Shown one piece after another: positions 18,290-28,679 of a stretch of 64,000 bases of DNA (positions are counted from its first letter, which is position 1; every line of letters begins with the position of its first letter). The notes under the pieces were generated by a model. It did no database searches, was not told the origin of the DNA, and was given only the letters and a program-made list of their open reading frames with translations. This DNA is from CBDHFF01 sp965262395 (GTDB taxonomy: Bacteria; Pseudomonadota; Alphaproteobacteria; Rickettsiales; Anaplasmataceae), in the NCBI GenBank assembly GCA_965262395.1, contig OZ253531.1:496001-560000 (forward strand), written 5' to 3'. The position numbers and the translations under genes are program-made.

Positions 18290-19069
18290 TTAAAATGGAG
18301 ATAGAATATCAATCATCTGTGATCCTACGCGCGGTTGCTGTACATCAGTAAGGTCCCCTTTGCCACCATATGATAATCTTAATTCTGCTACCTTAGCAGA
18401 TTCCACAGTATTATTGGAGTCAATATCTTCCGACCGCACTATTCCTTGAATGAATAACTGTCTTTTTTCAAAATTTACTACAATTTCTTGTTTACCATGC
18501 AATACCACATTTCCATTTGGTAGCACCTGAGCTACCGTTGAGGCAATTTCTGTATTAATTGTTTCTGCTCTATTAGTAGATCCAGAGCCAGAGTTGCTGT
18601 TTCCTCCACTAAGTTCAAGTGGGTTTGATTCACCCAAGGCATTAGGTAATTTATCTTGTAGACCAAATATCTTTGGCTTTAGGAAATTATCAGTAGTTTT
18701 TCTTTTTCTAGATGTCTGATTGTTGAAGGATGCTTGATCTGAGAAAGATATATTTACTTTCACTATATCGCCAACTCTCCTTACTTTATGATCACGGAAA
18801 AATGACCTTGAATCAGGCTGCCAAAGAGAGTTCACCATCTTTTTGGGTTTGTCTACATTGTAGGTGTATTTGTCAGGCCATTCTACTTCTTCATATGAAT
18901 TTTGATTCTGTGGTACTGCCACTTTATCTAAAGCAGGTGCTTTGCCTATTCGATCCAATTTTTCTAAAGTATGATGAATGCATCCATTTAGGCACAAAAC
19001 ACAGAGAAGTACTAATAATCTATTAATTAGCATGGTTAATAGCCTAGATCTAAAACGGCATAATAACAT
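18290..19069 (-). CDS. flgH: Flagellar L-ring lipoprotein FlgH
   Basis: Outer-membrane lipoprotein forming the L-ring bushing of the flagellar rod. The N-terminal signal ends in a lipobox (LCVLCLNGC). The conserved SLWQPDSRSFFRDHKVRRVGD, the VKVNISFSDQA strand and the C-terminal VLPNGNVVLHGKQEI and LFIQGIVRSEDID blocks match FlgH. About 259 residues, normal. I chose ATG 19069 over a TTG one codon earlier; an ATG at 19033, just before the hydrophobic signal, is possible. It sits downstream of a secretin gene rather than next to flgI/flgA, so flagellar genes are scattered here, as in other flagellate Rickettsiales. Confidence 0.92.
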   Translation of the reverse strand: MLLCRFRSRLLTMLINRLLVLLCVLCLNGCIHHTLEKLDRIGKAPALDKVAVPQNQNSYEEVEWPDKYTYNVDKPKKMVNSLWQPDSRSFFRDHKVRRVGDIVKVNISFSDQASFNNQTSRKRKTTDNFLKPKIFGLQDKLPNALGESNPLELSGGNSNSGSGSTNRAETINTEIASTVAQVLPNGNVVLHGKQEIVVNFEKRQLFIQGIVRSEDIDSNNTVESAKVAELRLSYGGKGDLTDVQQPRVGSQMIDILSPF

Positions 19070-19107
19070 CAAGGATCATTTCTTCAATAGTTTTTTCATA
19101 AAAATCA

Positions 19108-20967
19108 CTATATTTTGTTTTTAGTATATGATGATCCAGTTTTATATAACCTATTATCATTGTCGTCTAGCGTTCCTGAAGCGGGAATTATTGTTGCTTT
19201 AATAAATATTACAGTCTCTGTAGATGTATTGATCTTTGTAGTGGATTTAAATAAATGTCCAATAATAGGCAATCTGCTTAAGATTGGTATTCCCTTATCT
19301 TCATTAATTTCATTGTTTTCTATTAGTCCACCCATCACCATTACATGTCCGCTCTTTACCTTTAGCATTGAATCCAGTTCTCGTACTTCAACAATTGGAA
19401 TGTAATTACTAATATTAAGATTACGGTCTTGAGCTGTAAAATCTACTCCAGGATCCTTTACACTGCCAGATATACGAGACAATGTTGGTCTTATGCTCAT
19501 TGATATTTCACTAGTTTCCATGTTGATGCTTGGTTGCAAAGTCAGAATCATCCCAATAGGTACGCTCTTTGGTGTACTTCTTATGGTTATGTGGCTGTTT
19601 GGTGTCTGTCCAGTAGTAGAGGATACTCCTATTTGATCTTCAATATCCACTGTAAAGTATACATGATTTCTTGCAAATGTAAGTACTGCTTGTTGATTGT
19701 TGATTGCATGCAAACGAGGGCTGGATATTGTTCTGGTAATACCAAACTGATCTAGTAAACTCACTGCTGAGGTGATGTCACGCATCCCAATTCTTTTTGT
19801 TACGGTGAGTAATCCTTTTTCTGTAGAATCAGGTAATAAATCATCAAATCTTGCACTTATTGCGTTGCCAATACTAGATCCGTCTAGTATTTCCCAATTT
19901 ATTCCTGCTTTAAACTCATCATTTAATCTAACTTCGACTATTTTGGCTTCAATAAGAACCTGCGAGGATAACATCGTCCTGACTCTGTTCACATACTCTT
20001 CTATGTCAACATGTGTTTTTCTTGTTGCGTGAACGGTAATAATTCCAGCTTGTTTATTAACGGTGTAATATTCATTATCTGCTTTCCCATTTTTATCAAT
20101 TAATCCAGAAAGTCCATTTTCTACAGAGCTCCACACATTGCCTTCATATTCAGAGCTGATTCTACTTGAGGATCCAGAAACAGGATCTTGTGACTCATTT
20201 CTAGATAATACTTTAGTATCTATATTTATTTCATTTTTGGTTGATCGGATAATATTAATGAAATCTACAGAGTAGAGCTTAACTATTGGTTCATCTTTGT
20301 AAATCCTGATTACACCATCTTCTACGCTGTGTAGTATTTTTCCATTAGAAGATATTATTTTCAATATTTCAGATATGGGTTTATTTTTTACATTAAGTAT
20401 AACTTCACCACTTACTTCTGGATCTATACTCATGTTAACATTCGCCATTTTTCCTAATTCTAACAGAATATCTCTCAGCGGTATGGATTCACCAGAGCTT
20501 ATGGAAATTACTTCATCATTCTCTACGGGCGAAGGTGGTAATTCTATAGGAATAATTGGCAGTTCTGGTGTAGGAATTTTCTCCATATATTTTACGTTGT
20601 GAAAGGTTATGTGATCTAGCTCACGAAGAATATCCTCTCTTGACAGCCCGCGTGTTGCGTCTATGTTCTTATTTAATAATATATTTTTAGTTCTCCGACT
20701 AAATACTGTAGATTTTTTTATCTTGTTGATCTTTTGCCTTGGTTTTTTTGTAGAATGGCTTTGTTCGGCTGCAGTTGATAACATTGGTGTAGCAAGAGAG
20801 CGGAATGTGCGTTTGGTAGCTTTCGATTGTCGTGCAGAGCTATTAACATTATAATTGGTATTATTTTTTTCAGATGTGATATTCGCAATTGCTCCACAGT
20901 CACTTGTAATAAAGCAACACAAGGTTGTAGATAACATTAATGTGCGTAATATGCTTTTCATGTGCAT
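19108..20967 (-). CDS. Secretin, PilQ/MshL/GspD type
   Basis: Outer-membrane multimeric gate used by type IV pili, type II secretion or related systems. About 619 residues from ATG 20967, with a signal peptide (MHMKSILRTLMLSTTLCCFI). A disordered basic linker follows. An STN/N-type periplasmic domain comes next (PLRDILLELGKMANVNMSID). The secretin core includes VLIEAKIVEVRLND, ISSPRLHAINNQQAVL and the signature VMVMGGLIENNEINEDKGIP with LPIIGHLFK. Order signal, STN, secretin fits MshL/PilQ. The neighbouring prepilin peptidase supports a pilus-like or type II-like system, but no pilin, ATPase or PilC-type protein is present in the window. Confidence 0.88.
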   Translation of the reverse strand: MHMKSILRTLMLSTTLCCFITSDCGAIANITSEKNNTNYNVNSSARQSKATKRTFRSLATPMLSTAAEQSHSTKKPRQKINKIKKSTVFSRRTKNILLNKNIDATRGLSREDILRELDHITFHNVKYMEKIPTPELPIIPIELPPSPVENDEVISISSGESIPLRDILLELGKMANVNMSIDPEVSGEVILNVKNKPISEILKIISSNGKILHSVEDGVIRIYKDEPIVKLYSVDFINIIRSTKNEINIDTKVLSRNESQDPVSGSSSRISSEYEGNVWSSVENGLSGLIDKNGKADNEYYTVNKQAGIITVHATRKTHVDIEEYVNRVRTMLSSQVLIEAKIVEVRLNDEFKAGINWEILDGSSIGNAISARFDDLLPDSTEKGLLTVTKRIGMRDITSAVSLLDQFGITRTISSPRLHAINNQQAVLTFARNHVYFTVDIEDQIGVSSTTGQTPNSHITIRSTPKSVPIGMILTLQPSINMETSEISMSIRPTLSRISGSVKDPGVDFTAQDRNLNISNYIPIVEVRELDSMLKVKSGHVMVMGGLIENNEINEDKGIPILSRLPIIGHLFKSTTKINTSTETVIFIKATIIPASGTLDDNDNRLYKTGSSYTKNKI

Positions 20968-21051
20968 GAACAAACTAACATTTGATAGGGGGTATAGTTA
21001 GCATGTACATGTAAAATAATTATTAATGGCATACTTTATTTGTTGAAATGA

Positions 21052-21858
21052 TTAGTTGTAACGCTCTATTAAACTTACAATGATGTTATCAAATTGGTGT
21101 ATTGTAGCTGATAATACAGTATCTATGTTAAATGGCATTATGAGTAAAAATAATGATATTAATATTGAAGGAGTAAATGGAAATGCGCTTTTTCCATTAT
21201 ATAATTTCCAAATTAATGCAGTTAACATCCCTAACATTCCCGATAAAATGAAGAAATTCAGCATAAGCTCTAGGTCAATTAAATACAGGCTTGAGATAGC
21301 AATTAACTTAACATCTGCACCGCCTATAATATCAATATTTCTGAATTTTTTGTATAGGATCTTAGTTGAAGCAAAGATTGTTAGGTAGATTATGAAATTT
21401 ATCAATTGACTAACAATATTAATGTCATTGACCACGCCATATGCTAATCCTAGGATTAGAAAAAAGAATTGCATTGAGTTTAATGCTATATATTCTTCTA
21501 TATCGGTGACTATTGTAATAATCATGCATACGACATATATATATAATATAAGTCCTGTCGGAGAGAGTGCATAATAATGATATATTAATGCAAATAGAGA
21601 ACCAGTCGTTATTTCTATTATAGGGTATCTTGAGGATATTGGCTCCTTGCAGAAGTGACATTTACCTCTCTGCGCTATCCATGATATTACAGGAATTAGA
21701 TTCCAGGCATTCAATTTGTGATCGCATGATGTACAGAAAGATCTTTTAAATAGACATATATTGCGTATTAGTCTAAAAGATACAGCGCTGGCAAAGCTGC
21801 CGAATATTAGTCCTATTAGTGCTGCATAACATAGCGTAAGAAGGCTGATAATTTCCAT
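21052..21858 (-). CDS. pilD: Prepilin peptidase / N-methyltransferase (A24 family)
   Basis: Inner-membrane aspartyl protease that cleaves and methylates prepilins or pseudopilins. The 268-residue product has the N-terminal methylase domain with GSFASAVSFRLI and two CxxC pairs (CTSCDHKL, CHFCKEPISSRYP). The two catalytic aspartates lie in IVTDIEEYI and in IGGADVKLIA; the latter replaces the usual GxGD with GGAD, as in several families. About seven helices follow. It is 78 bp upstream of the secretin gene in the same direction. Confidence 0.92.
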   Translation of the reverse strand: MEIISLLTLCYAALIGLIFGSFASAVSFRLIRNICLFKRSFCTSCDHKLNAWNLIPVISWIAQRGKCHFCKEPISSRYPIIEITTGSLFALIYHYYALSPTGLILYIYVVCMIITIVTDIEEYIALNSMQFFFLILGLAYGVVNDINIVSQLINFIIYLTIFASTKILYKKFRNIDIIGGADVKLIAISSLYLIDLELMLNFFILSGMLGMLTALIWKLYNGKSAFPFTPSILISLFLLIMPFNIDTVLSATIHQFDNIIVSLIERYN

Positions 21859-22066
21859 TTTTAAATATTACCCCTCATCGATTATACTGCATGTCTAAAC
21901 TTTCAACACTTTAAAGTTGTACAAGTCAACCACAGATTGTCTTATGTTGTAAAGATTACTAAAGTATTACACTTTATATTCAATTATTTAACTTTGTTTA
22001 TTTACTATTTACTTACAATTTTTAATTAGTAATTCTGTGCATGAGTGTTATTGGGAAAATTGTATA

Positions 22067-23575
22067 ATGAGTGTAGATCATATAGTTGTTGCGTACGGTG
22101 ATGGTGTTGGGCCAGAAATCATGGAAGCTGTTTTGAAAGTTATGAGACATGCCGAGATGGGGCTTGGTATAAAGGTTATTCAGGTTGGTGAGAAAAAATA
22201 TAAAGAAGGTTGGGAAACAGGTATTCCAGATTCTGCCTGGAAAGAAATAAAGAGCAGTAAGGTATTGTTGAAATCTCCAATTACTACGCCTCAGGGTGGT
22301 GGATGCAGAAGTTTAAATGTAACTCTTAGAAAAAATCTGGGATTATATGCAAATATACGTCCGTGTATTTCTTATTATCCATTGGTTGATACTAAGTGTC
22401 ATCAAATGAACTTAGTGATAATAAGAGAAAATGAAGAAGATATATATTCTGGAATAGAGTATAGCCATACTAGTGACTCATTCGAATCATTAAAGCTTAT
22501 TAGTAGAACTGGCTCAGAAAGAATTTGTAAATATGCTTTTCGCTATGCAGAGAAGTATGGCAGAAAGAAAATCACTTGCATGAGTAAAGATAATATCATG
22601 AAAATGACTGATGGTGTTTTTCACAGAACATTTGATGAGGTAGCTGCAAAGCATCCAGATATTAAGAATGAGCACTATATCATAGATATTGGCTCTGCTC
22701 GAATTGCATCGGATAGTGGTGCTTTCGATGTAATTGTAACTGAAAATTTGTATGGTGATATAATTTCGGATATTGCGGCAGAAATATCTGGGTCGGTAGG
22801 TATGGCAGGAAGCAGTAATATTGGCACTGAATATGCGATGTTTGAGGCAATCCATGGTTCGGCTCCTGATATCGCTGGTAAGGATATTGCTAATCCATCT
22901 GCTCTGTTGCATGCGGCTATACAGATGTTGGTGCATGTGAATAAAATTGATGTGGCGGCTAATGTGCATAATGCGTGGTTAAAAACAATTGAAGATGGCA
23001 TTCATACTGCAGATATCTATAGTGAGCATAAAAGCACAAAGAAAGTTGGCACGGAAGAGTTTGCGAATACAGTTATAGCTAATTTGGGCAAGGATCCTTC
23101 TCATTTCGAAAAGGTTGTTTATCACTCTGATGACAGGTGTCAGCTTGATGACTTGGTCGATCCAGTTATTATTAAAAGAGAGAAAAAATTATTCGGTGCA
23201 GATATTTGTATAGATTGGGAAGCTAAGGATGTTGATGGTTTAGGTGATAGATTTAAAGAGTTTTCTCAGGAAATTGCGGAGCTCGGTTTATCTTTTAAGG
23301 CGATATTCTCCAAAGGTTTGAGGATATATCCAGCAGTTAGTAATATAATAAAAAACTGCTCTTCTTCAGATTTATTATGCTGTCGGTTCTGCTCTGTTAA
23401 CATTAATCAATTAGCGAAGGATGTTAATGAATATGATGAAAGCAAATTAATTGTTTCTCATGATTCACTAAATAAATTATTGGTCTTGCTTGATAAAAAA
23501 TTACTTCTTGATGTTGTTAAGGTAGATAAATTATACTCTTTTAACGGAGAGCCTGGTTATTTTGCTACTTCTTAG
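22067..23575 (+). CDS. icd: Isocitrate dehydrogenase (NADP), rickettsial long form
   Basis: TCA-cycle enzyme that oxidatively decarboxylates isocitrate to 2-oxoglutarate. About 502 residues from ATG 22067, which matches family starts (MSVDHIVVAYGDGVGPEIM); an upstream ATG at 22037 is in frame. Visible are the substrate-binding RSLNVTLRKNLGLYANIRP, the RENEEDIYSGIEY phosphosite-like block, and the metal-binding signature around 760-830 nt of the gene (DVIVTENLYGDIISDIAAE). The last 150 residues form the extra C-terminal domain typical of the Rickettsiales and Thermus-like enzymes. Convergent with acpS across a repeat array. Confidence 0.95.
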   Translation: MSVDHIVVAYGDGVGPEIMEAVLKVMRHAEMGLGIKVIQVGEKKYKEGWETGIPDSAWKEIKSSKVLLKSPITTPQGGGCRSLNVTLRKNLGLYANIRPCISYYPLVDTKCHQMNLVIIRENEEDIYSGIEYSHTSDSFESLKLISRTGSERICKYAFRYAEKYGRKKITCMSKDNIMKMTDGVFHRTFDEVAAKHPDIKNEHYIIDIGSARIASDSGAFDVIVTENLYGDIISDIAAEISGSVGMAGSSNIGTEYAMFEAIHGSAPDIAGKDIANPSALLHAAIQMLVHVNKIDVAANVHNAWLKTIEDGIHTADIYSEHKSTKKVGTEEFANTVIANLGKDPSHFEKVVYHSDDRCQLDDLVDPVIIKREKKLFGADICIDWEAKDVDGLGDRFKEFSQEIAELGLSFKAIFSKGLRIYPAVSNIIKNCSSSDLLCCRFCSVNINQLAKDVNEYDESKLIVSHDSLNKLLVLLDKKLLLDVVKVDKLYSFNGEPGYFATS

Positions 23576-24221
23576 GATGTTTTGAATTTGATATTTATTG
23601 TCTTTATAATGAGAGTTTCTTAACTAGAGATAAATTATTCATCATTCAGTATTTTTCAAGCGTCAGGGACGTTGATTCGGGGCTATGTGGGTTGTTTTTA
23701 ATTAGTAATGTGAAGCGTTAGTTAAGTGAGGTTATTTTTGCGAGTTAATTGCGCTGGGTTTAGATAATGGCGTGAATTCAGTTTCTATAAAAAATGATTT
23801 TATAGATGTAATTATTAATTAAGTGAGGTTATTTTTGCGAGTTAATTGCGCTAGGTTTAGATAGTGGCGTGAAGTGGCGTTTCAGTTTCTATAAAAAATG
23901 ATTTTATAGATGTAATTATTAATTAAGTGAGGTTATTTTTGTGAGTTAATTGCGCTAGGTTTAGATAATGGCGTGAATTCAGTTTCTATAAAAAATGATT
24001 TTATAGATGTAATTATTAATTAAGTGAGGTTATTTTTGCGAGTTAATTGCGCTGGGTTTAGATAATGGCGTGAATTTAGCTTCTATAAAAAATGATTTTA
24101 TAGATGTAATTATTAATTAAGTGAGGTTATTTTTGTGAGTTAATTGCGCTGGGTTTAGATAATGGCGTGAATTTAGCTTCTATAAAAAATGATTTTAGGG
24201 AAGGGCAGTTAATCTATTGAT
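23576..24221. repeat. Five-copy tandem repeat between icd and acpS (period 97 bp), each with a hairpin
   Basis: Copies start at 23723, 23820, 23924, 24021 and 24118; the second is 104 bp owing to a 7-bp insertion. The array ends near 24198. Each unit contains TAAGTGAGGTTATTTTTG, and the first four contain a perfect 9-bp inverted repeat (TCTATAAAA, five-base loop AATGA, TTTTATAGA). The fifth copy stops inside that hairpin. The array lies between two convergent genes, so the hairpins could act as multiple terminators. No gene in this 646-bp stretch. Confidence 0.93.
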
Positions 24222-24617
24222 TTAGCTGTGAATTATGATAAATGCAATTGCGTTTCCGCCATCATCGCTTAGGGATATTTTAATTTGATAGTCATTTTGC
24301 CCGAATATAGCTTCGGTTTTTTCTTTTGTTGTTCCTTCTATACTCAAAATAGGGGCTCCCAGGTCGTTGTTTACTACACATATTTCTCTCATTTTTATAC
24401 CGTCCACAAAGCCGCAGCCTAGCGCTTTGACAAAGGCCTCTTTTGCGGCGAATCTTTTGGAAAAGAATCCCACTTTTCGTTCTAAAGAATAACCACCACC
24501 AATGCTGTATTCTTTCTCATGGAATGTTTTTTTCATGAATTGATCTTGGTAGCGCTCTATGAGTCTTGCGATTCTAGAGGAGTCTACTATATCCGTGCCT
24601 ATTCCTAAAATTTTCAC
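24222..24617 (-). CDS. acpS: Holo-[acyl-carrier-protein] synthase (AcpS)
   Basis: Transfers 4'-phosphopantetheine from CoA to the serine of AcpP. The 131-residue product starts with GTG. It shows the two family blocks GIGTDIVDSSRIARL (metal-binding aspartate) and KRFAAKEAFVKALGCGF (catalytic glutamate in AAKEA). Length is normal. It stands alone between the icd/acpS repeat array and rpe, with a good TTGACA box upstream on the minus strand. Confidence 0.95.
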   Translation of the reverse strand: MKILGIGTDIVDSSRIARLIERYQDQFMKKTFHEKEYSIGGGYSLERKVGFFSKRFAAKEAFVKALGCGFVDGIKMREICVVNNDLGAPILSIEGTTKEKTEAIFGQNDYQIKISLSDDGGNAIAFIIIHS

Positions 24618-24922
24618 TATACAAACTTTAAACTTATGATAGAAGGCGCTAATAAATCATAACAGTGCATTAATACACAGCCGATAACTTTATCTATACT
24701 GATTGCTTTTGTCAAGTGTGTGTATGCTTTTTTGGTCTTAATACTAGGCTTATAGGGTTATGTAACCACTAATAGTTTTCTATGTTTTGTAAGGAACTAT
24801 GGATGTGGTTAATATATATGTCTAGTTAATGTATTATGAGGCTATTTCTGATTATTATTGATTGAGGCTTGAGATTCGCTCTGATAAAATAAATTTTACA
24901 TTTGTATTTTGGTGGTTTTTTG
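24618..24922. other. Divergent spacer between acpS and rpe
   Basis: 305 bp without a gene. On the minus strand TTGACA (24710-24715) is followed after 17 bases by TAAAGT (24687-24692), a plausible acpS promoter about 70 bp upstream of the GTG start. No repeats or RNA genes recognised. Confidence 0.45.
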
Positions 24923-25588
24923 ATGTCTGTATTAAGAATTTCTCCTTCTGTTTTATCAGCAGATTTTTCAAAATTAGGTGAAGAGATAATATCTATTGAA
25001 AAAGCTGGGGCTGATTATATTCATTTTGATGTTATGGATGGACATTTTGTTCCCAATATAACAATAGGTCCTTTAATTATTAGTTCGGTTAAAAAAATCA
25101 CTCATTTGCCATTTGATGTGCATTTGATGATTAATAACCCAGAAAAATATATTGATACTTTTGCAGATGCTGGCGCAGATATTATTACAGTTCACAGTGA
25201 ATCAGTCATACATCTAGACAGATGCATAAGTAAAATAAAAGCAAGAGGAATCAAAGCTGGAGTTGCTTTAGTGCCGTCTACTCATTCTAATGTCCTTGAA
25301 TACGTTATGGATAAGGTAGATTTAATATTAGTTATGACAGTTAACCCCGGCTTTGGTGGTCAGAGTTTTCTTCATTCCCAGTTGCCAAAAATTAAAAATA
25401 TCAGAAAGATGATTCAAGAATCAGGGCGGGAGATAGATTTGGAAGTTGATGGTGGAGTTGATAATATTACAGCCTTAAAGGTTAGGGAAGCAGGGGCAAA
25501 TGTTTTGGTTTCTGGGTCATATATATTTAGCTCTGCTGATTATAAGCAACGTATATTGTCACTTAAAGAAGCAATTAATAATCATTAA
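24923..25588 (+). CDS. rpe: Ribulose-phosphate 3-epimerase (Rpe)
   Basis: Interconverts ribulose-5-phosphate and xylulose-5-phosphate in the pentose phosphate pathway. About 221 residues from ATG 24923 (MSVLRISPSVLSADFSKLGEE). A TTG 21 bases earlier is in frame but lacks homology. Active-site blocks: HFDVMDGHFVPNITIGP, DVHLMINNPEKYI, VNPGFGGQSF and LEVDGGVDNITA. All catalytic aspartates and histidines of the TIM barrel are present. It lies just upstream of the 16S gene, an order I recall from Anaplasma and Ehrlichia. Confidence 0.97.
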   Translation: MSVLRISPSVLSADFSKLGEEIISIEKAGADYIHFDVMDGHFVPNITIGPLIISSVKKITHLPFDVHLMINNPEKYIDTFADAGADIITVHSESVIHLDRCISKIKARGIKAGVALVPSTHSNVLEYVMDKVDLILVMTVNPGFGGQSFLHSQLPKIKNIRKMIQESGREIDLEVDGGVDNITALKVREAGANVLVSGSYIFSSADYKQRILSLKEAINNH

Positions 25589-25676
25589 TTGTGCGCCAAT
25601 TGTGCGCCGATAGAGGCGTTTATAGTGGATATATGGTTGATTGTTATTATATTTTAATAAAATATGAAAATAGTTA

Positions 25677-25705
25677 TTGACACAGCGGTGATACAGGCAT
25701 ATTAT
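25677..25705 (+). promoter_or_regulatory. Strong sigma-70 promoter of the 16S rRNA gene
   Basis: TTGACA (25677-25682) is followed by a 17-base spacer and TATTAT (25700-25705), about 165 bp before the predicted 5' end of mature 16S rRNA. The match is perfect at -35 and five of six at -10. It is the best housekeeping promoter in the window. Confidence 0.8.
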
Positions 25706-25879
25706 ACTGTCAATGCAAAGGGGATTTATTCTTGTTGCATTTGTTTGTTTTTTAAAAAGTTTATTTTTATGTAGAAGCTTATAAATAATGAGAAGTGAAG
25801 GCAGCGGCATTAAATTTTTTAGTTATTAAACTTCGGTTTAATGCAAACGTTGATTGAATGAGTAATTATATGATCAACT

Positions 25880-27453
<1,574 letters not shown>

Positions 27454-27557
27454 GGCTAATTTTCTGCTTTATTTCATGGATAATTCTGTGTTTTGAAGTA
27501 GTTTATTAATTAGTTGTAGAGCCGCTGTCTTCACGTCTTATTATTTTTATTTTCTTT

Positions 27558-27953
27558 ATGGCTTGTTTTGAAAAAGGGAGGCCTTTGTCTCCTCACCTTC
27601 AGGTGTATAGGCCTCAGGTTACTAGTGTGTTTTCTATTTTTCATAGAATCAGTGGTTTATCTTTGTATTTTATTTTGACCTTTTTTTGTTTTCTAATTTT
27701 TTTTTCAAATATTAAAGTTGAATTGTCTTATATTAATTTGATATTCGCTTGTTTGCAATCTTCGGTTGGCCATTGTGCTATTTTTGTTTTTATTCTGTTG
27801 TTTTTTTATCATGCTGTAAATGGTATTAGGCATATTCTTTGGGATGCAGGTTTATTATTTGCTATTCCATGCGTTACCTTTGGGGCTGTTGCAGTTTTGT
27901 TGATTTCTTTAATTTTAACTTTGTTCTTTTCATTTTTATTCTTAGAGTTATGA
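27558..27953 (+). CDS. sdhC: Succinate dehydrogenase cytochrome b556 subunit (SdhC)
   Basis: Membrane anchor of complex II that binds haem b and ubiquinone. The 131-residue protein has the N-terminal signature RPLSPHLQVYRPQVTSVFSI and FHRISGLSLYF. Three helices follow, and the haem-ligand region is FFYHAVNGIRHILWDAG. It follows the 16S gene and overlaps sdhD by 4 bp. The catalytic sdhA/sdhB genes are not in the window, so the operon is split as in other Rickettsiales. Confidence 0.95.
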   Translation: MACFEKGRPLSPHLQVYRPQVTSVFSIFHRISGLSLYFILTFFCFLIFFSNIKVELSYINLIFACLQSSVGHCAIFVFILLFFYHAVNGIRHILWDAGLLFAIPCVTFGAVAVLLISLILTLFFSFLFLEL

Positions 27954-28351
27954 TAAAATCTCATAAAAATATGAAGTTCCATAAAGATGGCGATTTTAAT
28001 AAAGACAAAAAATATGGTTCTGCTGTTCATCATTGGATGTTACAGAGAGTTACGGCATTATTGTTGTTGCCAATGTCAGGATTTTTTATTTACTTTCTTT
28101 TATCTGCTTTAGTATCTACTACTGGTAGTATTGATCTTTCTTTATTACTCGCCACTCCTTCATTTGGAGTGATGTTTTTTATTTTCTTTTCTGTTTTTAT
28201 ATATCATTCCTTTTTAGGAATTCAAGTAATTATAGAAGATTACTGTTCTTGTATTGCCTTGCAAAGAGCATTCAAATTTTGTGCTTTCTGTTTTATGTGT
28301 ATATCAATTTTGATGAATCTTGCGATGATTTGGTTTATCGTTACATATTAG
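27950..28351 (+). CDS. sdhD: Succinate dehydrogenase membrane anchor subunit (SdhD)
   Basis: Second membrane anchor of complex II, 133 residues from ATG 27950, which overlaps the sdhC stop (ATGA). A longer in-frame start at 27839 lies inside sdhC and was rejected. Family features: GSAVHHWMLQRVTALLLLPM near the N-terminus and HSFLGIQVIIEDY in the second helix, whose histidine is the likely haem ligand. Three helices in all. Confidence 0.93.
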   Translation: MIKSHKNMKFHKDGDFNKDKKYGSAVHHWMLQRVTALLLLPMSGFFIYFLLSALVSTTGSIDLSLLLATPSFGVMFFIFFSVFIYHSFLGIQVIIEDYCSCIALQRAFKFCAFCFMCISILMNLAMIWFIVTY

Positions 28352-28679
28352 CTTTTCAATTTTTTTATTCTTCTTTTATTCTTCATTATACAAAGTTATA
28401 CAAAACAAAAAACATTTTATTAATTTTGTTAATGAAAAATTACTAGCGTATAGTGATTCTGTTTTTTATATAATAAAAACATACAATTCATTAAAAATTA
28501 AAATTGATTGTTTATCTTCTTTTTTATATATACATTTTAATGTATTGCACCTATAAACATCTATTATCATAAATAATAAAAAATAATATTCCTCTATAAA
28601 GATTCTTGCTCTCTTAATAAAGTAAATAATTTGATAATGAATATATAGTACATTATATTTATTTGTAAATTAGCTGATT
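28352..28679. other. AT-rich spacer
   Basis: 328 bp between sdhD and the next gene, extremely AT-rich, with many A and T runs. No gene, RNA, repeat array or clear promoter seen. Confidence 0.5.

Noticed and set aside
22822..22837. Sigma-54-like TGGCAC-N5-ATGC motif
   Set aside because: Lies inside the conserved icd coding sequence (IGTEYAM) with no gene start downstream; a chance match.
23723..24198. CRISPR-like repeat array
   Set aside because: The whole 97-bp unit is repeated; there are no unique spacers.
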